A stretch of 64,000 nt of DNA from Aminobacterium colombiense DSM 12261 (GCF_000025885.1 NC_014011.1:1240001-1304000), one strand, 5' to 3'; shown: positions 1-9,108, numbered from the stretch's first letter. A program made the numbers and translations. Notes: a model not told the origin generated them from the letters alone.

Positions 1-1664
1 CTTCCCCTATCTTCGCTGGGGAAAAAGCCTGTTCCCAAGAATCCAGCAATAAAAATTCCCAGGGCAAATATCCCTGCAGCAGCCCCTAACACAATGAATC
101 GGTGCTTTAAAGAAAAAGCCAGCCCTTTTTTATAGGCTTCTTCAAGGCGCACTAAAAATGCTTCTATTCTGAGGGCTATTTTGCCAGGATGATCTTTCCG
201 CAGAATACGAGAGCAAAGGAAAGGTGTAAGAGTCAAGGAAAGAACAAGAGAAATCACGATGGTCATAACCACTGTAATTCCAAAAGCATAGAAGAATCGT
301 CCGATAATGCCTCCCATAGACGCTATCGGTGCGAAAACACAAATTGTTGTAGCCGCACCAGCTAAAACAGAAAATCCAACTTCGCTGGTTCCTTCAGAAG
401 CTGCCTGCATGGGCAATTTCCCGTTTTCAAGATGACGGTGAATATTTTCCAGAACAACTGTAGTGGCGTCTACAACCATACCCACAGCCAAAGACAGCCC
501 CATCATGCTCAAGTTATTGATAGTAATCCCGAGTGCTCTAAGGACAATGAGGCTTCCAAGCAAACACACAGGGATGGTTACTACAGTTACAAAAGTAGCG
601 CGTATGGTACGCAAAAAGAAAAGCATAATCAGCGAGCAGAGCCCTATGCCTATGAGGGTGTCACTTAAAACACCAGCCATGGATTTGCGAATAAATCCTG
701 ACGTATCATCCAACATTTCTATTTTTACTCCCTCTGGAACCAACTTGTTAAGGGAGTCTAGCTCTCTATACACACCATCCGCTAAAAAAACCTCATTTGC
801 TCCTCGTTGTTTTCGAATTTCAAGCAAAATAACCGGTTCCCCATTATAAGTGGCAATTGAGCGAAGATCTTCGTAGCCGTCTTCTACTCTCGCCACGTCT
901 CGAAGGCGGATAACAGCTCCATTCCTAGAAACAATGGGAAGTTCCTCCAATTCTTGAACAGAAGCATATTCCCCTTCAAGACGAATGCTGAGTTCTCTGC
1001 GTTCTGACTCAAGACGCCCCGCGGGAAGTTCAACGTGTTTATCTTTAATGGCATCTTTTATATCTTTAACCGTAAGATTGCGGGATTCTAAAAGAGCTGG
1101 GTCAAGCCATATTCTGACCTCACGCTCTCGAAGGCCTATGGTTTCAACGCTGCCCACCCCATCTACAGTCTGAAGGTGTTCCTTCATCACTTTATCAGCA
1201 AAATGAGACTGTATCTTGTAGGGCGCCGTTCCCATTACACCTAAAGTTATGACTGGACTATCACCAGCGTTGAACTTCTGAACTATGGGCGTTTCGGCCT
1301 CTGTCGGCAAATCTGATATGGCGAGATTCACCTTATCGCGAACGTCAGCGGCCGCAGCGTCAATGTTCCGGCCCAGCTCAAATTCGACTATAACGAGAGA
1401 GCGGCCTTCGTAGCTGTTTGATCGGATATTTTCAATGCCGGAGATGGTGTTCAGTTTTTCCTCGAGGACGTCAGTTATGTCGTTATCTATAACTGTAGGG
1501 CTCGCCCCCACCATTGTTGTTGAAACAGCAACAACTGGGAAGTCCACGTCTGGAATTCGTTCCATTCCCATATTTCTCATAGCCAGGATTCCGAAGAAAA
1601 TAAGAGCAAAGGTTCCTATTAAAACTGTAACTGGCCTGCGTAAAGAGATATCTGTAACCTTCAT
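1..1664 (-). CDS. RND-family multidrug efflux permease (AcrB/HAE1 type), C-terminus off window
   Basis: Inner-membrane pump subunit that exports drugs or other hydrophobic compounds using the proton gradient. About 554 N-terminal codons are present; the rest lies left of the window. The start MKVTDISLRRPVTVLIGTFA is the typical RND N-terminus (cytoplasmic stub, then TM1), followed by the porter domain with IPDVDFPVV and SPTVIDNDIT, then the TM2-TM6 bundle from about residue 330 with GLSLAVGMVVDATTVVLENI, which carries the conserved charged residues of TM4. The start overlaps the end of the TetR gene by four bases, so the two are co-transcribed and probably translationally coupled. No membrane-fusion-protein gene lies between regulator and pump, so that partner must be elsewhere. 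Confidence 0.92.
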   Translation of the reverse strand, partial: MKVTDISLRRPVTVLIGTFALIFFGILAMRNMGMERIPDVDFPVVAVSTTMVGASPTVIDNDITDVLEEKLNTISGIENIRSNSYEGRSLVIVEFELGRNIDAAAADVRDKVNLAISDLPTEAETPIVQKFNAGDSPVITLGVMGTAPYKIQSHFADKVMKEHLQTVDGVGSVETIGLREREVRIWLDPALLESRNLTVKDIKDAIKDKHVELPAGRLESERRELSIRLEGEYASVQELEELPIVSRNGAVIRLRDVARVEDGYEDLRSIATYNGEPVILLEIRKQRGANEVFLADGVYRELDSLNKLVPEGVKIEMLDDTSGFIRKSMAGVLSDTLIGIGLCSLIMLFFLRTIRATFVTVVTIPVCLLGSLIVLRALGITINNLSMMGLSLAVGMVVDATTVVLENIHRHLENGKLPMQAASEGTSEVGFSVLAGAATTICVFAPIASMGGIIGRFFYAFGITVVMTIVISLVLSLTLTPFLCSRILRKDHPGKIALRIEAFLVRLEEAYKKGLAFSLKHRFIVLGAAAGIFALGIFIAGFLGTGFFPSEDRG

Positions 1665-2299
1665 AGTGTTCCTCCTTCAACCGGAGCGAGTAGACCGCGC
1701 AAAACAAAAGATGCAACATCCCTGGCCACTTCTTCCTTTGATATATCAATATCGCCCAGAGCTATCTGGCGGGAAATTCCTGAGAAAAGAGAATTGACCA
1801 TGGCTTCTGCCAAATTCGGATCTATGGGCCTGAATTCTCCATTATTAACGCCCTGAGAGATTACTTTATGTATAACTTCCCTCACATTTTGGTAGGGGTG
1901 GGACCGTGGATCAAATTTTCGCCGAAGTTCACCATCCTCATGAAAGGCCAGTATCATAGCCGATATTATTTTCTTATTTCTAATCAGCTCTACAATGACA
2001 GTTTCAACAATGGCTGATAAGGTGTCTTTCATCGTGGAGAACTTTTTTCTCTGAACTATAGTAATAACTTGCTCATTTATAGGTTCAATATTTTTCTCCA
2101 TAACCACCATCATAAGTTCGCGCTTATTTTTAAAATAGTTGTAAACCGTTCCCTTAGCTATGCCAGCCTCAGAGGCTACTCGATCCATGGTAGTACCAGT
2201 CCAGCCATACTGCTCTATGACAGAACGGGCCGCTTTATATACGGTTTCTCTCATTAGTTCACTGATAACTTCTTTTTTCTTTGATTGAATTCGGGACAT
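1661..2299 (-). CDS. TetR/AcrR-family transcriptional regulator of the efflux pump
   Basis: 212-residue TetR-type repressor. The N-terminal helix-turn-helix (residues about 15-62) shows the family signature: TTMDRVASEAGIAKGTVYNY followed by FKNKRELM. The C-terminal all-helical ligand pocket is divergent, so the inducer cannot be told. It is the first gene of an operon with the RND pump (ATGA overlap at 1661-1664). A strong promoter and a perfect inverted repeat lie just upstream, which suggests autoregulation of the whole operon with release by a pump substrate. Function as a local repressor is inferred from position and family. Confidence 0.9.
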   Translation of the reverse strand: MSRIQSKKKEVISELMRETVYKAARSVIEQYGWTGTTMDRVASEAGIAKGTVYNYFKNKRELMMVVMEKNIEPINEQVITIVQRKKFSTMKDTLSAIVETVIVELIRNKKIISAMILAFHEDGELRRKFDPRSHPYQNVREVIHKVISQGVNNGEFRPIDPNLAEAMVNSLFSGISRQIALGDIDISKEEVARDVASFVLRGLLAPVEGGTL

Positions 2300-2334
2300 A
2301 TAAACCCTCCCTGCCCGTTGACTAACAATCCATT

Positions 2335-2356
2335 AATATGACTAATCAGTCATATT
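2335..2356. promoter_or_regulatory. Candidate TetR operator, perfect 9-bp inverted repeat
   Basis: AATATGACT, spacer AATC, AGTCATATT: both arms are perfect complements. The site lies at about +6 to +28 relative to the predicted start of the tetR-pump transcript, where a bound repressor would block initiation or elongation. TGACT-type half-sites are common for TetR-family operators. Confidence 0.65.
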
Positions 2357-2368
2357 ACGACAAATGGT

Positions 2369-2397
2369 ATTATAAAGGGGTTTTTTGCCACAGTCAA
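2369..2397 (-). promoter_or_regulatory. Sigma-70 promoter of the tetR-RND operon
   Basis: On the minus strand TTGACT (2397-2392), 17-base spacer, TATAAT (2374-2369). This is near consensus and reads into the palindrome at 2335-2356 and the TetR gene. Confidence 0.7.
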
Positions 2398-2574
2398 GGA
2401 AGGATTTCATGGATTCCATTGAACAGAAACAATACTATTTCTAATAACCACGAAAAATGGAACACTATGATCGTTTCCTATCAATTTAATCTTTTAAAAT
2501 TTCATTTTTTTGTGTAGAATGGATGTTCAATATAAAATTAATATAAAAAAAGAAGAGGAATGTTAAAAGACTAA

Positions 2575-3675
2575 ATGATGGGAATTAACAAACAATCAAT
2601 TGACGCTAAATACCGAAGCGAGTTTGATTTTTTTCTGTGGCAGAAGAACATTAATCATATTTTTATTTTTTGCTGCTTGGGCCTTGTCCTTATTTTTGCT
2701 GATACAATCCATGTCTATAAGGTCGGATCCGATCGATACTTGCCTCTGTATGGTGCTCTTTATTGCGTGGTGTTCTTTATTTTCCCTTTTATTGCGTTTC
2801 TGAATAAAAGAAGATATATAGAAAGACCCCCCTATTCTCCACGCATTGAATTTTTATTCCTTTTGGATATCCTTATTTTTTCTGCATCTCTAAGTTTGAC
2901 AAATCAGTTCTATACTGAAGCTATTTCTGAATACCTAATCATACTCTTTTGTGCAGCTTCTTTTTTCTACGTACCTCTCCCTACCATATTGAGTATTTTA
3001 CTAATTGCTCATGGTTTTTTTGTCGGTACTCTTTTTTACGTGCAAAGCAATACTTCAGTTATACAAAACCACATCTTAATTTCGACAGGTGCGGTTGTGA
3101 TAGCCTTCATAGTGTCGAGAATCAGTTTTCAATTAAAAACAAGGACTTTCCTAGACGGAAAGATCATAGAGGAACAACTTGAGACATTAAAGGACCTTTC
3201 TATAAGGGACAGCATGACAGGGCTTTATAACCATAAACACATATGTCAGCGTCTCGAAGAAGAAATACGAAGGGCATTTCGCTACGATTCTCCCCTATCC
3301 GTAGGAATATTCGATCTGGACGGGTTCAAAAACGTAAATGATACATTTGGACATCAGGAAGGAGACGTGGTTATTTTGCGGGTTGCCCAAACCATGATAT
3401 TAACCTTTAGGAATACAGACATTCTTGGTCGATACGGTGGGGATGAATTTCTGGTTATCCTCCCTGAGACAAATTTGGAATCTGCCGTAACGTGTAGCGA
3501 GCGTTTTCGGAAAAACTTGCTGGAACGTCTTCAAGGAACACGAAACGATCTTTTATCCATAAGCGGAGGCGTAGCCACTCTTAAAAAAGATGATTCGGCG
3601 CAAAGTCTCATCCAACGAGCAGACACGCTGCTCTATGAAGCCAAAAAGCTGGGGAAAAATACAATAGTGTGGTAA
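2575..3675 (+). CDS. Membrane-anchored diguanylate cyclase (GGDEF domain)
   Basis: 366-residue protein that would make cyclic di-GMP from two GTP. Residues about 27-185 contain roughly six hydrophobic segments (an unclassified integral-membrane sensor). A short linker leads to a complete GGDEF domain from about 205: DSMTGLYNH near the start, FDLDGFKNVND for the metal site, and the active-site GGDEF at 288-292. An intact inhibitory site RNTD (279-282) lies five residues upstream, so product feedback inhibition is expected. The second codon is also ATG, so the start may be 2578. It is monocistronic, with a terminator directly after the stop. The input signal is unknown. Confidence 0.9.
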   Translation: MMGINKQSIDAKYRSEFDFFLWQKNINHIFIFCCLGLVLIFADTIHVYKVGSDRYLPLYGALYCVVFFIFPFIAFLNKRRYIERPPYSPRIEFLFLLDILIFSASLSLTNQFYTEAISEYLIILFCAASFFYVPLPTILSILLIAHGFFVGTLFYVQSNTSVIQNHILISTGAVVIAFIVSRISFQLKTRTFLDGKIIEEQLETLKDLSIRDSMTGLYNHKHICQRLEEEIRRAFRYDSPLSVGIFDLDGFKNVNDTFGHQEGDVVILRVAQTMILTFRNTDILGRYGGDEFLVILPETNLESAVTCSERFRKNLLERLQGTRNDLLSISGGVATLKKDDSAQSLIQRADTLLYEAKKLGKNTIVW

Positions 3676-3686
3676 TAAGACATAAA

Positions 3687-3712
3687 AAAAGCTGCCCATT
3701 GAGGCAGCTTTT
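3687..3712. terminator. Intrinsic terminator, probably bidirectional
   Basis: AAAAGCTGCC, six-base loop, GGCAGCTTTT. It sits between the cyclase and the tRNA-Ser gene, with A/T tracts on both sides, and can serve both convergent transcripts. Confidence 0.7.
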
Positions 3713-3720
3713 AATATTCA

Positions 3721-3808
3721 TGGCGGAGAAGGTGAGATTCGAACTCACGGAACCTCGCGGTTCAGACGCTCTCCAAGCGCCCGCCTTCGACCACTCGGCC
3801 ACTTCTCC
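3721..3808 (-). tRNA. tRNA-Ser (anticodon GGA)
   Basis: 88 nt including an encoded CCA. The 5' arm GGAGAAG pairs with the 3' acceptor strand CTTCTCC. The anticodon loop TTGGAGA gives anticodon GGA, the long variable arm is typical of serine tRNAs, and the T arm contains GTTCGAATC. Confidence 0.95.
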
Positions 3809-3863
3809 CTATCGGCAACGCTGGGTATTATAACAATTTCTTCAAAATTTTGCTACCCCCCTG

Positions 3864-3901
3864 TAAAAAAATGGGCAGATCGGCCCTGCCACCGTCTGCC
3901 C
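3864..3901 (-). terminator. Terminator of the usp-cupin operon
   Basis: Minus strand GGGCAGA ... TCTGCCC followed by a T-rich run, just downstream of the cupin stop codon. Confidence 0.65.
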
Positions 3902-3921
3902 ACGTTGAATGGAGGGGGTGT

Positions 3922-4278
3922 TTATCCATTACACTTTGAAGAAATAGCAATATATACTAACGGGTAACTGCCAATATTTTCCAAGGAATGCCTTAATCCC
4001 TTCTCTGTCAGAATCACATCTCCGGCACCCACCCGTTCTTTCTGCTTACCTTCAGTGTACATACCAATGCCATATATGATAATCTTAATTTCTTCACACC
4101 CTTCATGCTCGTGCTCTGGAATCAGAGCACGAGGCTCCATTTCCACCCAGCTTATTTCATGAAAATTACTTTCTTCATAAAATTCGTCAGGGGAAATGGT
4201 GCGGCTTCCTACCCCATCTAAAACGCCAAAAAGAGGATGGCTCTCAAGTTCTTCTATTTGACTCGATCGTATTATCAT
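3922..4278 (-). CDS. Small single-domain cupin protein
   Basis: 118 residues forming one cupin beta-barrel. The first metal-binding motif appears as PEHEHEGCEEI (about residues 54-64), and the second half as GDVILTEKGLRHSLEN. Such proteins are metal-binding sensors or small enzymes; the substrate cannot be told. The gene overlaps the universal stress protein gene by four bases (4275-4278) and is second in that operon. The partnership with a UspA protein suggests a stress-linked role, which is inference only. Confidence 0.8.
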   Translation of the reverse strand: MIIRSSQIEELESHPLFGVLDGVGSRTISPDEFYEESNFHEISWVEMEPRALIPEHEHEGCEEIKIIIYGIGMYTEGKQKERVGAGDVILTEKGLRHSLENIGSYPLVYIAISSKCNG

Positions 4279-4733
4279 GTTTTCGCCGGTTCCTCTGTTT
4301 CCTTCGGAAGGTGGACAAGAATATTACACGGAGCATGACGCACAACCTTAGCCGCTACGCTTCCAATGAAGAAGCGTTCAAGATTGCTCAGTCCCCGATG
4401 GCCGATGAGTATTAGTTCATATTTATTTTTTTCTGCCATCCTCAAAATCTCTTCGTATGGTGTTCCAGTGGCCAGCACAAACTCAAAGGGTGTGGCAGAA
4501 GCCCCTGACTCCCTCATGCCCTTTTCAATCATGTTGAGGAACGACTGGCGGATAGAATCTTCATTATAGTGAGGAGGATAGTCTACATAGCCTGGTATGG
4601 TCAGATCAATACGAGTTACGACATGAATAAAATCCAAGCGCTCAATACTATTTTTCTCAGCAAAACGAAAGGCGTAACTAATAAGTGACTGACTGTTTTG
4701 ACTCTGGTCGATAGCTACCAAAGCTTTTTTCAT
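4275..4733 (-). CDS. Universal stress protein (UspA family)
   Basis: Cytoplasmic UspA-fold protein of about 152 residues. The C-terminal half has the ATP-binding motif of the family, GHRGLSNLERFFIGSVA, followed by the usual VVRHAPCNILV strand. Two in-frame ATGs are present at 4739 and 4733. The AGGAGG lies one base from the first and seven from the second, so 4733 is chosen. It is the first gene of a two-gene operon with the cupin, behind a good promoter at 4760-4789. Confidence 0.9.
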   Translation of the reverse strand: MKKALVAIDQSQNSQSLISYAFRFAEKNSIERLDFIHVVTRIDLTIPGYVDYPPHYNEDSIRQSFLNMIEKGMRESGASATPFEFVLATGTPYEEILRMAEKNKYELILIGHRGLSNLERFFIGSVAAKVVRHAPCNILVHLPKETEEPAKT

Positions 4734-4759
4734 ATTCATCCCTCCTTTCGGTTAGAAGT

Positions 4760-4789
4760 ATTATAAACTAAATATAGAGAATTTTGCAA
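4760..4789 (-). promoter_or_regulatory. Promoter of the usp-cupin operon
   Basis: Minus strand TTGCAA, 18-base spacer, TATAAT, about 20 bases upstream of the ribosome binding site. Confidence 0.55.
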
Positions 4790-4904
4790 TGATGTATGCT
4801 AAGAAATATTTTCATTATTTCGTTGCCGAACAGAACAAAGAGTGATAGTCTTTCTCATGGTCAACAAATTAGAATTGAAGAGGAAACAGGCGGAGGTAAC
4901 GGGA

Positions 4905-6158
4905 ATGAAAATACAGGTTAACTCAGAGATTGGGAAGCTTCGTGCCGTCATTATGCAACCTCCTGGGAAAGGCATCGAACGATGCACTCCCCTTAATATC
5001 GGTGCTCTCGCATGGGACGCCGTTCCAAGCCCCCATAAAGCGGAAGACGAGCATAAGAAATGGGTTGCCACAGTAGAAAAATTTGGAGCCAGAGTTTTTC
5101 TAATGGAAGATCTTTTGCGAAAGATCCTTTCTGTTTCGAAAGTAAAAAAGGAGCTTATCTCTCAACTGGTTCAAACTGAAGAATCCTTTATTACAAGGCA
5201 GACTATGGACGTATTGCAAGAGTATCTTTTAGGTCTCTCTGCTCCTAAACTTGTAGACCAGTTGTTATTTGGTATAACAAAAGATGAGCTTAATAAAGCA
5301 GCCGGAGAGGTTTCCCTTGTAGACCTGGTGGATAAGAAAAATGAGTGGTGCCTCTTCCCCATGTCTAATGTACTCTATTCAAGAGATCCCGCCGCTGTGC
5401 TGGGAAACGGCATTGTTTACGGCAATATGTTTAATCGGGATCGAATTAAAGAGCCCTATTGTATTCGAGCTATTTTTAAACATCATCCTGAATTTCGAAA
5501 TTTGGAATTTAAAACCTGGTATGGAGAAGATCCTGATGATGCTACCCCTGTAGAGGGAGGAAACGTCCATTGTTATAGCCCCAACGTATTTATTATTGGC
5601 ATTAATGAACGAACCCACCCAGCTTCTATCGAAAAGATCGCACAAAGGACAATGGAAGATGGAGCGATCACGGATGTGCTGGCACTGATGTTCGAAAATC
5701 CGAGACTGAGCTCTACAGATTCCATAGGGTTGACTGTGCATGTTGACATGTTCCTCAATATGATTGATTATGATGCCTTTCTTTTCTTTCCTTATATAGA
5801 AAAGAAGATCACTGTGCTTCATATTACCCGCGGCAAGGGGGGGAGGCTTCATGTCAAACGGGAAAGCTCTCTTTTCGGCGCTATTAAAAAAGTGTTGAAA
5901 CTTGATAGTATACGTATTATCAAGGTGGGAGGGGATGAAAGCGAAGCCGTTGCCTTTTCAGAACAGAGAGCTGGCTCTGGAGGAAACACTTTCAACCTTG
6001 AGCCGGGTAAAGTCTGTATATGGGATCGAAATGTAGCGACTATGAAGGCCCTTGAAAAAGGCGGAATAGATGTAGTAGCCGTGGAAGCTGACGAGCTGGT
6101 CAAAGGGGGAGGGGGCCCCCGCTGCTCCACCATGCCTCTCTGGAGAGACGATATTTAG
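4905..6158 (+). CDS. arcA: Arginine deiminase
   Basis: Hydrolyses L-arginine to citrulline and ammonia, the first step of the ATP-yielding arginine deiminase pathway. It is 417 residues from the chosen ATG, which has GGAGG eight bases upstream; an ATG at 4842 would add a 21-residue tail with no ribosome site. Guanidino-modifying-enzyme motifs are all visible: SRDP near residue 160, VEGGNVH near 220, the His-x-Asp motif LTVHVDMF, and the nucleophile Cys407 in GGGGPRCSTMPL near the C-terminus. The carbamate kinase, ornithine transcarbamylase and antiporter genes are not adjacent, so the gene stands alone between oppositely oriented neighbours and has its own terminator. Confidence 0.95.
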   Translation: MKIQVNSEIGKLRAVIMQPPGKGIERCTPLNIGALAWDAVPSPHKAEDEHKKWVATVEKFGARVFLMEDLLRKILSVSKVKKELISQLVQTEESFITRQTMDVLQEYLLGLSAPKLVDQLLFGITKDELNKAAGEVSLVDLVDKKNEWCLFPMSNVLYSRDPAAVLGNGIVYGNMFNRDRIKEPYCIRAIFKHHPEFRNLEFKTWYGEDPDDATPVEGGNVHCYSPNVFIIGINERTHPASIEKIAQRTMEDGAITDVLALMFENPRLSSTDSIGLTVHVDMFLNMIDYDAFLFFPYIEKKITVLHITRGKGGRLHVKRESSLFGAIKKVLKLDSIRIIKVGGDESEAVAFSEQRAGSGGNTFNLEPGKVCIWDRNVATMKALEKGGIDVVAVEADELVKGGGGPRCSTMPLWRDDI

Positions 6159-6183
6159 GAGGGCTTGCGCCCTCCTATTTTTT
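6157..6183 (+). terminator. Terminator of arcA
   Basis: AGGAGGGC, loop TTGC, GCCCTCCT, then ATTTTTTATTTTTT, beginning at the arcA stop codon. Confidence 0.85.
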
Positions 6184-7471
6184 ATTTTTTCAGTTTAGGC
6201 AAAGTGTTGGCACCATGGGGCATGAGCCATGTTTTCAGATTGGTTCCCCGTTTTTGGTAGACCATATCGAGGGCTTCATCAAGAGTCTTTACAACGGTAA
6301 TGCCCGTTCCCTCAAATTTAGAAGGAGGCATTTCAGTCACCATATAGAAATCCCAGTTTTCAGCCACATATCCGATTGTATAGCCTACATATTTTGCAAT
6401 GGTAAATTCACGGCGGACTTCCTTTTCCCGTTCCACTGTGTTAGGAAATTCTTGAAGCATGAACTGAACTTCATCATTGCCGTAGCCTTCATTGCACGCG
6501 CTCAACACTATCATGGATCCGCCATGGGGAGCCGCTTCCATAGCGTTAAAGATGGTTTTTGATGTTTGATAAAAGTTAATATCTTTAGGGTAGCCCCCAG
6601 CCGTTGCAACAACAAGGTCAGCCAACTCTGGGATAGTAACTCCATCTTTTTTATCAACTATCCTGGCCCCTTCGTAAAATGCTTCTTGCCAGTCTCCCGC
6701 TACAGCGAAGGCTATTTTGCCATCGTTTCCAGGGATAGCGTTGAGCATAAAGGTCGGGTGCACCATAGCTGTAGCTTCCATCATATCCAGGTGCATGAGG
6801 TTGTTCTCAAAATTCCCCGATCTGCTGTTCATATTCCGGCCATTTCCAGGAACTGGGTCAAGCGCCAGAGCGTGATTAGCCATTATGGTCTCGTAGGAAG
6901 AAATGCCAGGGAGAATACCTTTGCGGCCTCCGCCCCACCCAGCCATAAAATGGTAGACTATGGCGCCAGTCACAACAATATGGTCGCACTCCAGGGCCTT
7001 TTTGTTCAAATGTACGGCTGTCCCATAGGATGTTGTCCCAACATGAACCATGTCTTCATGAGCCAGACAACGGTGGTCGGTTACAGAAAATCTTTTCGAT
7101 AATTCCGGCCCCAGCAACAAGGCATGTTCCTCTGCCGTCTGCTCTCTGTGGGTTCCCGTAGAGCTGAGAAAAAGTATATCTTCGTCCCGCACTCCTGCCC
7201 TATTAAGTTCTTCTACTATAAATGGTAAATATACCCACATCCTCTGCCAGGCCCTGGTTACATCAGATACTACAATACAAACTGTTTCTCCCGGTTTTAC
7301 GAGCTCACCCAATCTGGGTGAACCTATAGGATTCTCAAGAGCGTGGCGTGTCACTTCTTCTTCAGTACCGATAGATTCAAGGGGTTCGCTATCGATAACA
7401 CCGAGAAGGTTCTTCCGGGGAATCGAAAAAGCTACATCTCCTTTTCCATATTTTATGGTGCTCGAATACAT
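6182..7471 (-). CDS. larA: LarA-family nickel-pincer-dependent 2-hydroxy-acid racemase
   Basis: 429-residue DUF2088/LarA protein. Counted from the ATG at 7471 (AGGAG spaced correctly), the catalytic and nickel-pincer residues fall on the Lactiplantibacillus LarA numbers: His108 (GTHRE), His174 (YHFMAG), Lys184 (GGRKGILPG, which carries the pincer) and His200. LarA interconverts D- and L-lactate; relatives act on malate and other 2-hydroxy acids. It is the second gene after an LctP-family permease (12-base gap), which supports a lactate-like substrate. The leader upstream of the pair points to branched-chain amino-acid control, so a branched-chain 2-hydroxy acid is an alternative. The pincer-synthesis genes larB, larC and larE are not in this window. 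Confidence 0.88.
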   Translation of the reverse strand: MYSSTIKYGKGDVAFSIPRKNLLGVIDSEPLESIGTEEEVTRHALENPIGSPRLGELVKPGETVCIVVSDVTRAWQRMWVYLPFIVEELNRAGVRDEDILFLSSTGTHREQTAEEHALLLGPELSKRFSVTDHRCLAHEDMVHVGTTSYGTAVHLNKKALECDHIVVTGAIVYHFMAGWGGGRKGILPGISSYETIMANHALALDPVPGNGRNMNSRSGNFENNLMHLDMMEATAMVHPTFMLNAIPGNDGKIAFAVAGDWQEAFYEGARIVDKKDGVTIPELADLVVATAGGYPKDINFYQTSKTIFNAMEAAPHGGSMIVLSACNEGYGNDEVQFMLQEFPNTVEREKEVRREFTIAKYVGYTIGYVAENWDFYMVTEMPPSKFEGTGITVVKTLDEALDMVYQKRGTNLKTWLMPHGANTLPKLKK

Positions 7472-7483
7472 CAATACTCCTCC

Positions 7484-8989
7484 TCATGCAGGAAAAATAA
7501 CATATGTGTAGAACATGGCTAAGGATCCGAAGAAGAGAAAGAAACAGAAGGAAGGAATAAGGGTTTTTCGCATCACTTCCCCTTCACGACCCAAAATGGC
7601 TACACAAGCACACACTGCTACCACGTTGTTTGGACATATCATGTTGCCAATAGCTCCCCCCGTGTTCTGCGCTGCAACCACAGGAAGAACATTGATGGAA
7701 AGATTCTTAACCGCTTCTACGTGTAATGGATTAAACATCAGATTGGACCCGAGGTTCGTTCCTGTAACAAAGCTTCCAATCTGACCGATGAGCACTGCCA
7801 CTGCGGGATAGAAGAAACGGGCAATGGTTGCAAAGGTGACAGCCAGAGTGCTTATCTGCCCAGAAAGTTTCATACAATTCACCATGGCAAGAAGCAACCC
7901 CATAGCAACAAGTGCCGGGATAACCCGTTTGAAAGCTTTTACAGCGGATGATACAAAAAATTGGCTATACCCTAATATAAATGAAGCAACAAAGGCACTT
8001 GCTAAAATAACTGTACCTACCCAGACAGTGTAGCCGCCGCCAAAAGAAACAAGAGTTTTCAAGGGGAATGAAAGACGGACAACGACAAGTAACGCACTCA
8101 AGATGAGATAGGGCAACAATGAACGAATAAAGCTGAGTTGGGAACTCCTTTCTTCAGAGGTTTCTTCTGATAGGGATTCATTCTGAGAGTTAAATCTATA
8201 CTCTTCCGGCATTGCCGCGTCTTTTCTGAACCAGAGATATGCTCCAAACAAGAAGGTCCCAGTCATTCCTCCGATCAAACTGGTCAGTTCTGTAACGGAA
8301 ATCAGAAAGTTGCTCATGGTGAAGTTAATGCTTCCCATCATGAGGCCCATGACAACAATATCCTTCCAAATGCCCTTGAAGGCCTTTTTACCGAAGACAA
8401 ATCCGATAATAAGAACAGGAAGCAACAAGTAGCCCAGGGCCATAAAGCGACCGGTCATGGCAGAAACAGGAACAAAGTCAAGACCGGCAGCACCTGAGCC
8501 AACCACTGTTGTAACACCTGCCCCACCCCAGCATACTGGGCACGAGTTGCCAATAAGGCAAGCTGCGGCTGCAATAACGGGATCCATTCCGAGACCTACA
8601 AGGAAGGGGGCTGCCAGAGCTGCCGGTGCACCGGCACCTGCAGCGCCTTCAAGAAATGTTCCAAAGGGAATGGCTAAAAATAATACCATGAGCCTTTTAT
8701 CCCGAGTGACGTGAGAAAGCCCTTGCTTAATAGAATCCATAGCTTTCGAATCCACCATTATGATCAGGAGAGTAAAGGCCGCAAATATAAGCCATACGAT
8801 TCTAATTCCATCGAGAAAACCATTCCAGCTAGTAAGCAAAAGTGCTTCTACCGGGGATTTAAAAACCAGAAACCCAAGAAAAAGAGCGACTATCCAGCTA
8901 ACAGGAGCAACGACTTTCGAAGAGTAGTTAAGACCTGCCATTCCAACAATAATAATTGCAATAGGCAGCAATGCGAGTAAAAAATTCAT
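7484..8989 (-). CDS. LctP-family (lactate permease) transporter
   Basis: 501-residue integral membrane protein with about 13 hydrophobic segments, of the lactate/glycolate permease family. Conserved segments include FGTFLEGAAGAGAPAALAAP and GNSCPVCWGG in the first half and QIGSFVTGTNLGSNL in the second. The start at 8989 is chosen because GGAGG lies eight bases upstream and the protein then begins with a transmembrane helix; a reading frame extends upstream through the attenuator terminator but is not expected to be translated. It is co-transcribed with larA. The substrate could be lactate or another 2-hydroxy or 2-oxo monocarboxylate. Expression is probably governed by the Ile/Leu/Val leader at 9074-9293. 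Confidence 0.9.
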   Translation of the reverse strand: MNFLLALLPIAIIIVGMAGLNYSSKVVAPVSWIVALFLGFLVFKSPVEALLLTSWNGFLDGIRIVWLIFAAFTLLIIMVDSKAMDSIKQGLSHVTRDKRLMVLFLAIPFGTFLEGAAGAGAPAALAAPFLVGLGMDPVIAAAACLIGNSCPVCWGGAGVTTVVGSGAAGLDFVPVSAMTGRFMALGYLLLPVLIIGFVFGKKAFKGIWKDIVVMGLMMGSINFTMSNFLISVTELTSLIGGMTGTFLFGAYLWFRKDAAMPEEYRFNSQNESLSEETSEERSSQLSFIRSLLPYLILSALLVVVRLSFPLKTLVSFGGGYTVWVGTVILASAFVASFILGYSQFFVSSAVKAFKRVIPALVAMGLLLAMVNCMKLSGQISTLAVTFATIARFFYPAVAVLIGQIGSFVTGTNLGSNLMFNPLHVEAVKNLSINVLPVVAAQNTGGAIGNMICPNNVVAVCACVAILGREGEVMRKTLIPSFCFFLFFGSLAMFYTYVIFPA

Positions 8990-9073
8990 AGAATACTTCC
9001 TCCAATTCTCTTTTGAAATAGTGTAATCGTAGCTGCGGAGTACTCCATATATCTTCCCGGGATATTTGGGTAT

Positions 9074-9108
9074 AAAAAAAGAGGCCGGGACCTTAAGGTC
9101 CCGACCTC
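9074..9108 (-). terminator. Attenuator terminator ahead of the lctP-larA operon
   Basis: Minus strand GAGGTCGGGACC, loop TTAA, GGTCCCGGCCTC, then seven T. The 12-bp stem holds one G-U pair. It lies 84 bases before the permease start and 16 bases after the leader-peptide stop, so transcription of the operon must pass it. Its 5' arm (9097-9108) can instead pair with 9141-9152, inside the last leader codons: GGTCCT with GGGACC and CCTC with GAGG. Confidence 0.75.

Noticed and set aside
3608-3802. Protein-coding ORF opposite the cyclase end and tRNA-Ser
   Set aside because: It is the translation of a tRNA gene and terminator; similar ORFs at 11811-12074 and 35879-36082 are also tRNA artefacts.
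4791-4850. Tyr/Phe-containing short ORF upstream of arcA as a leader peptide
   Set aside because: No terminator or alternative stems follow it, and no ribosome site precedes it.
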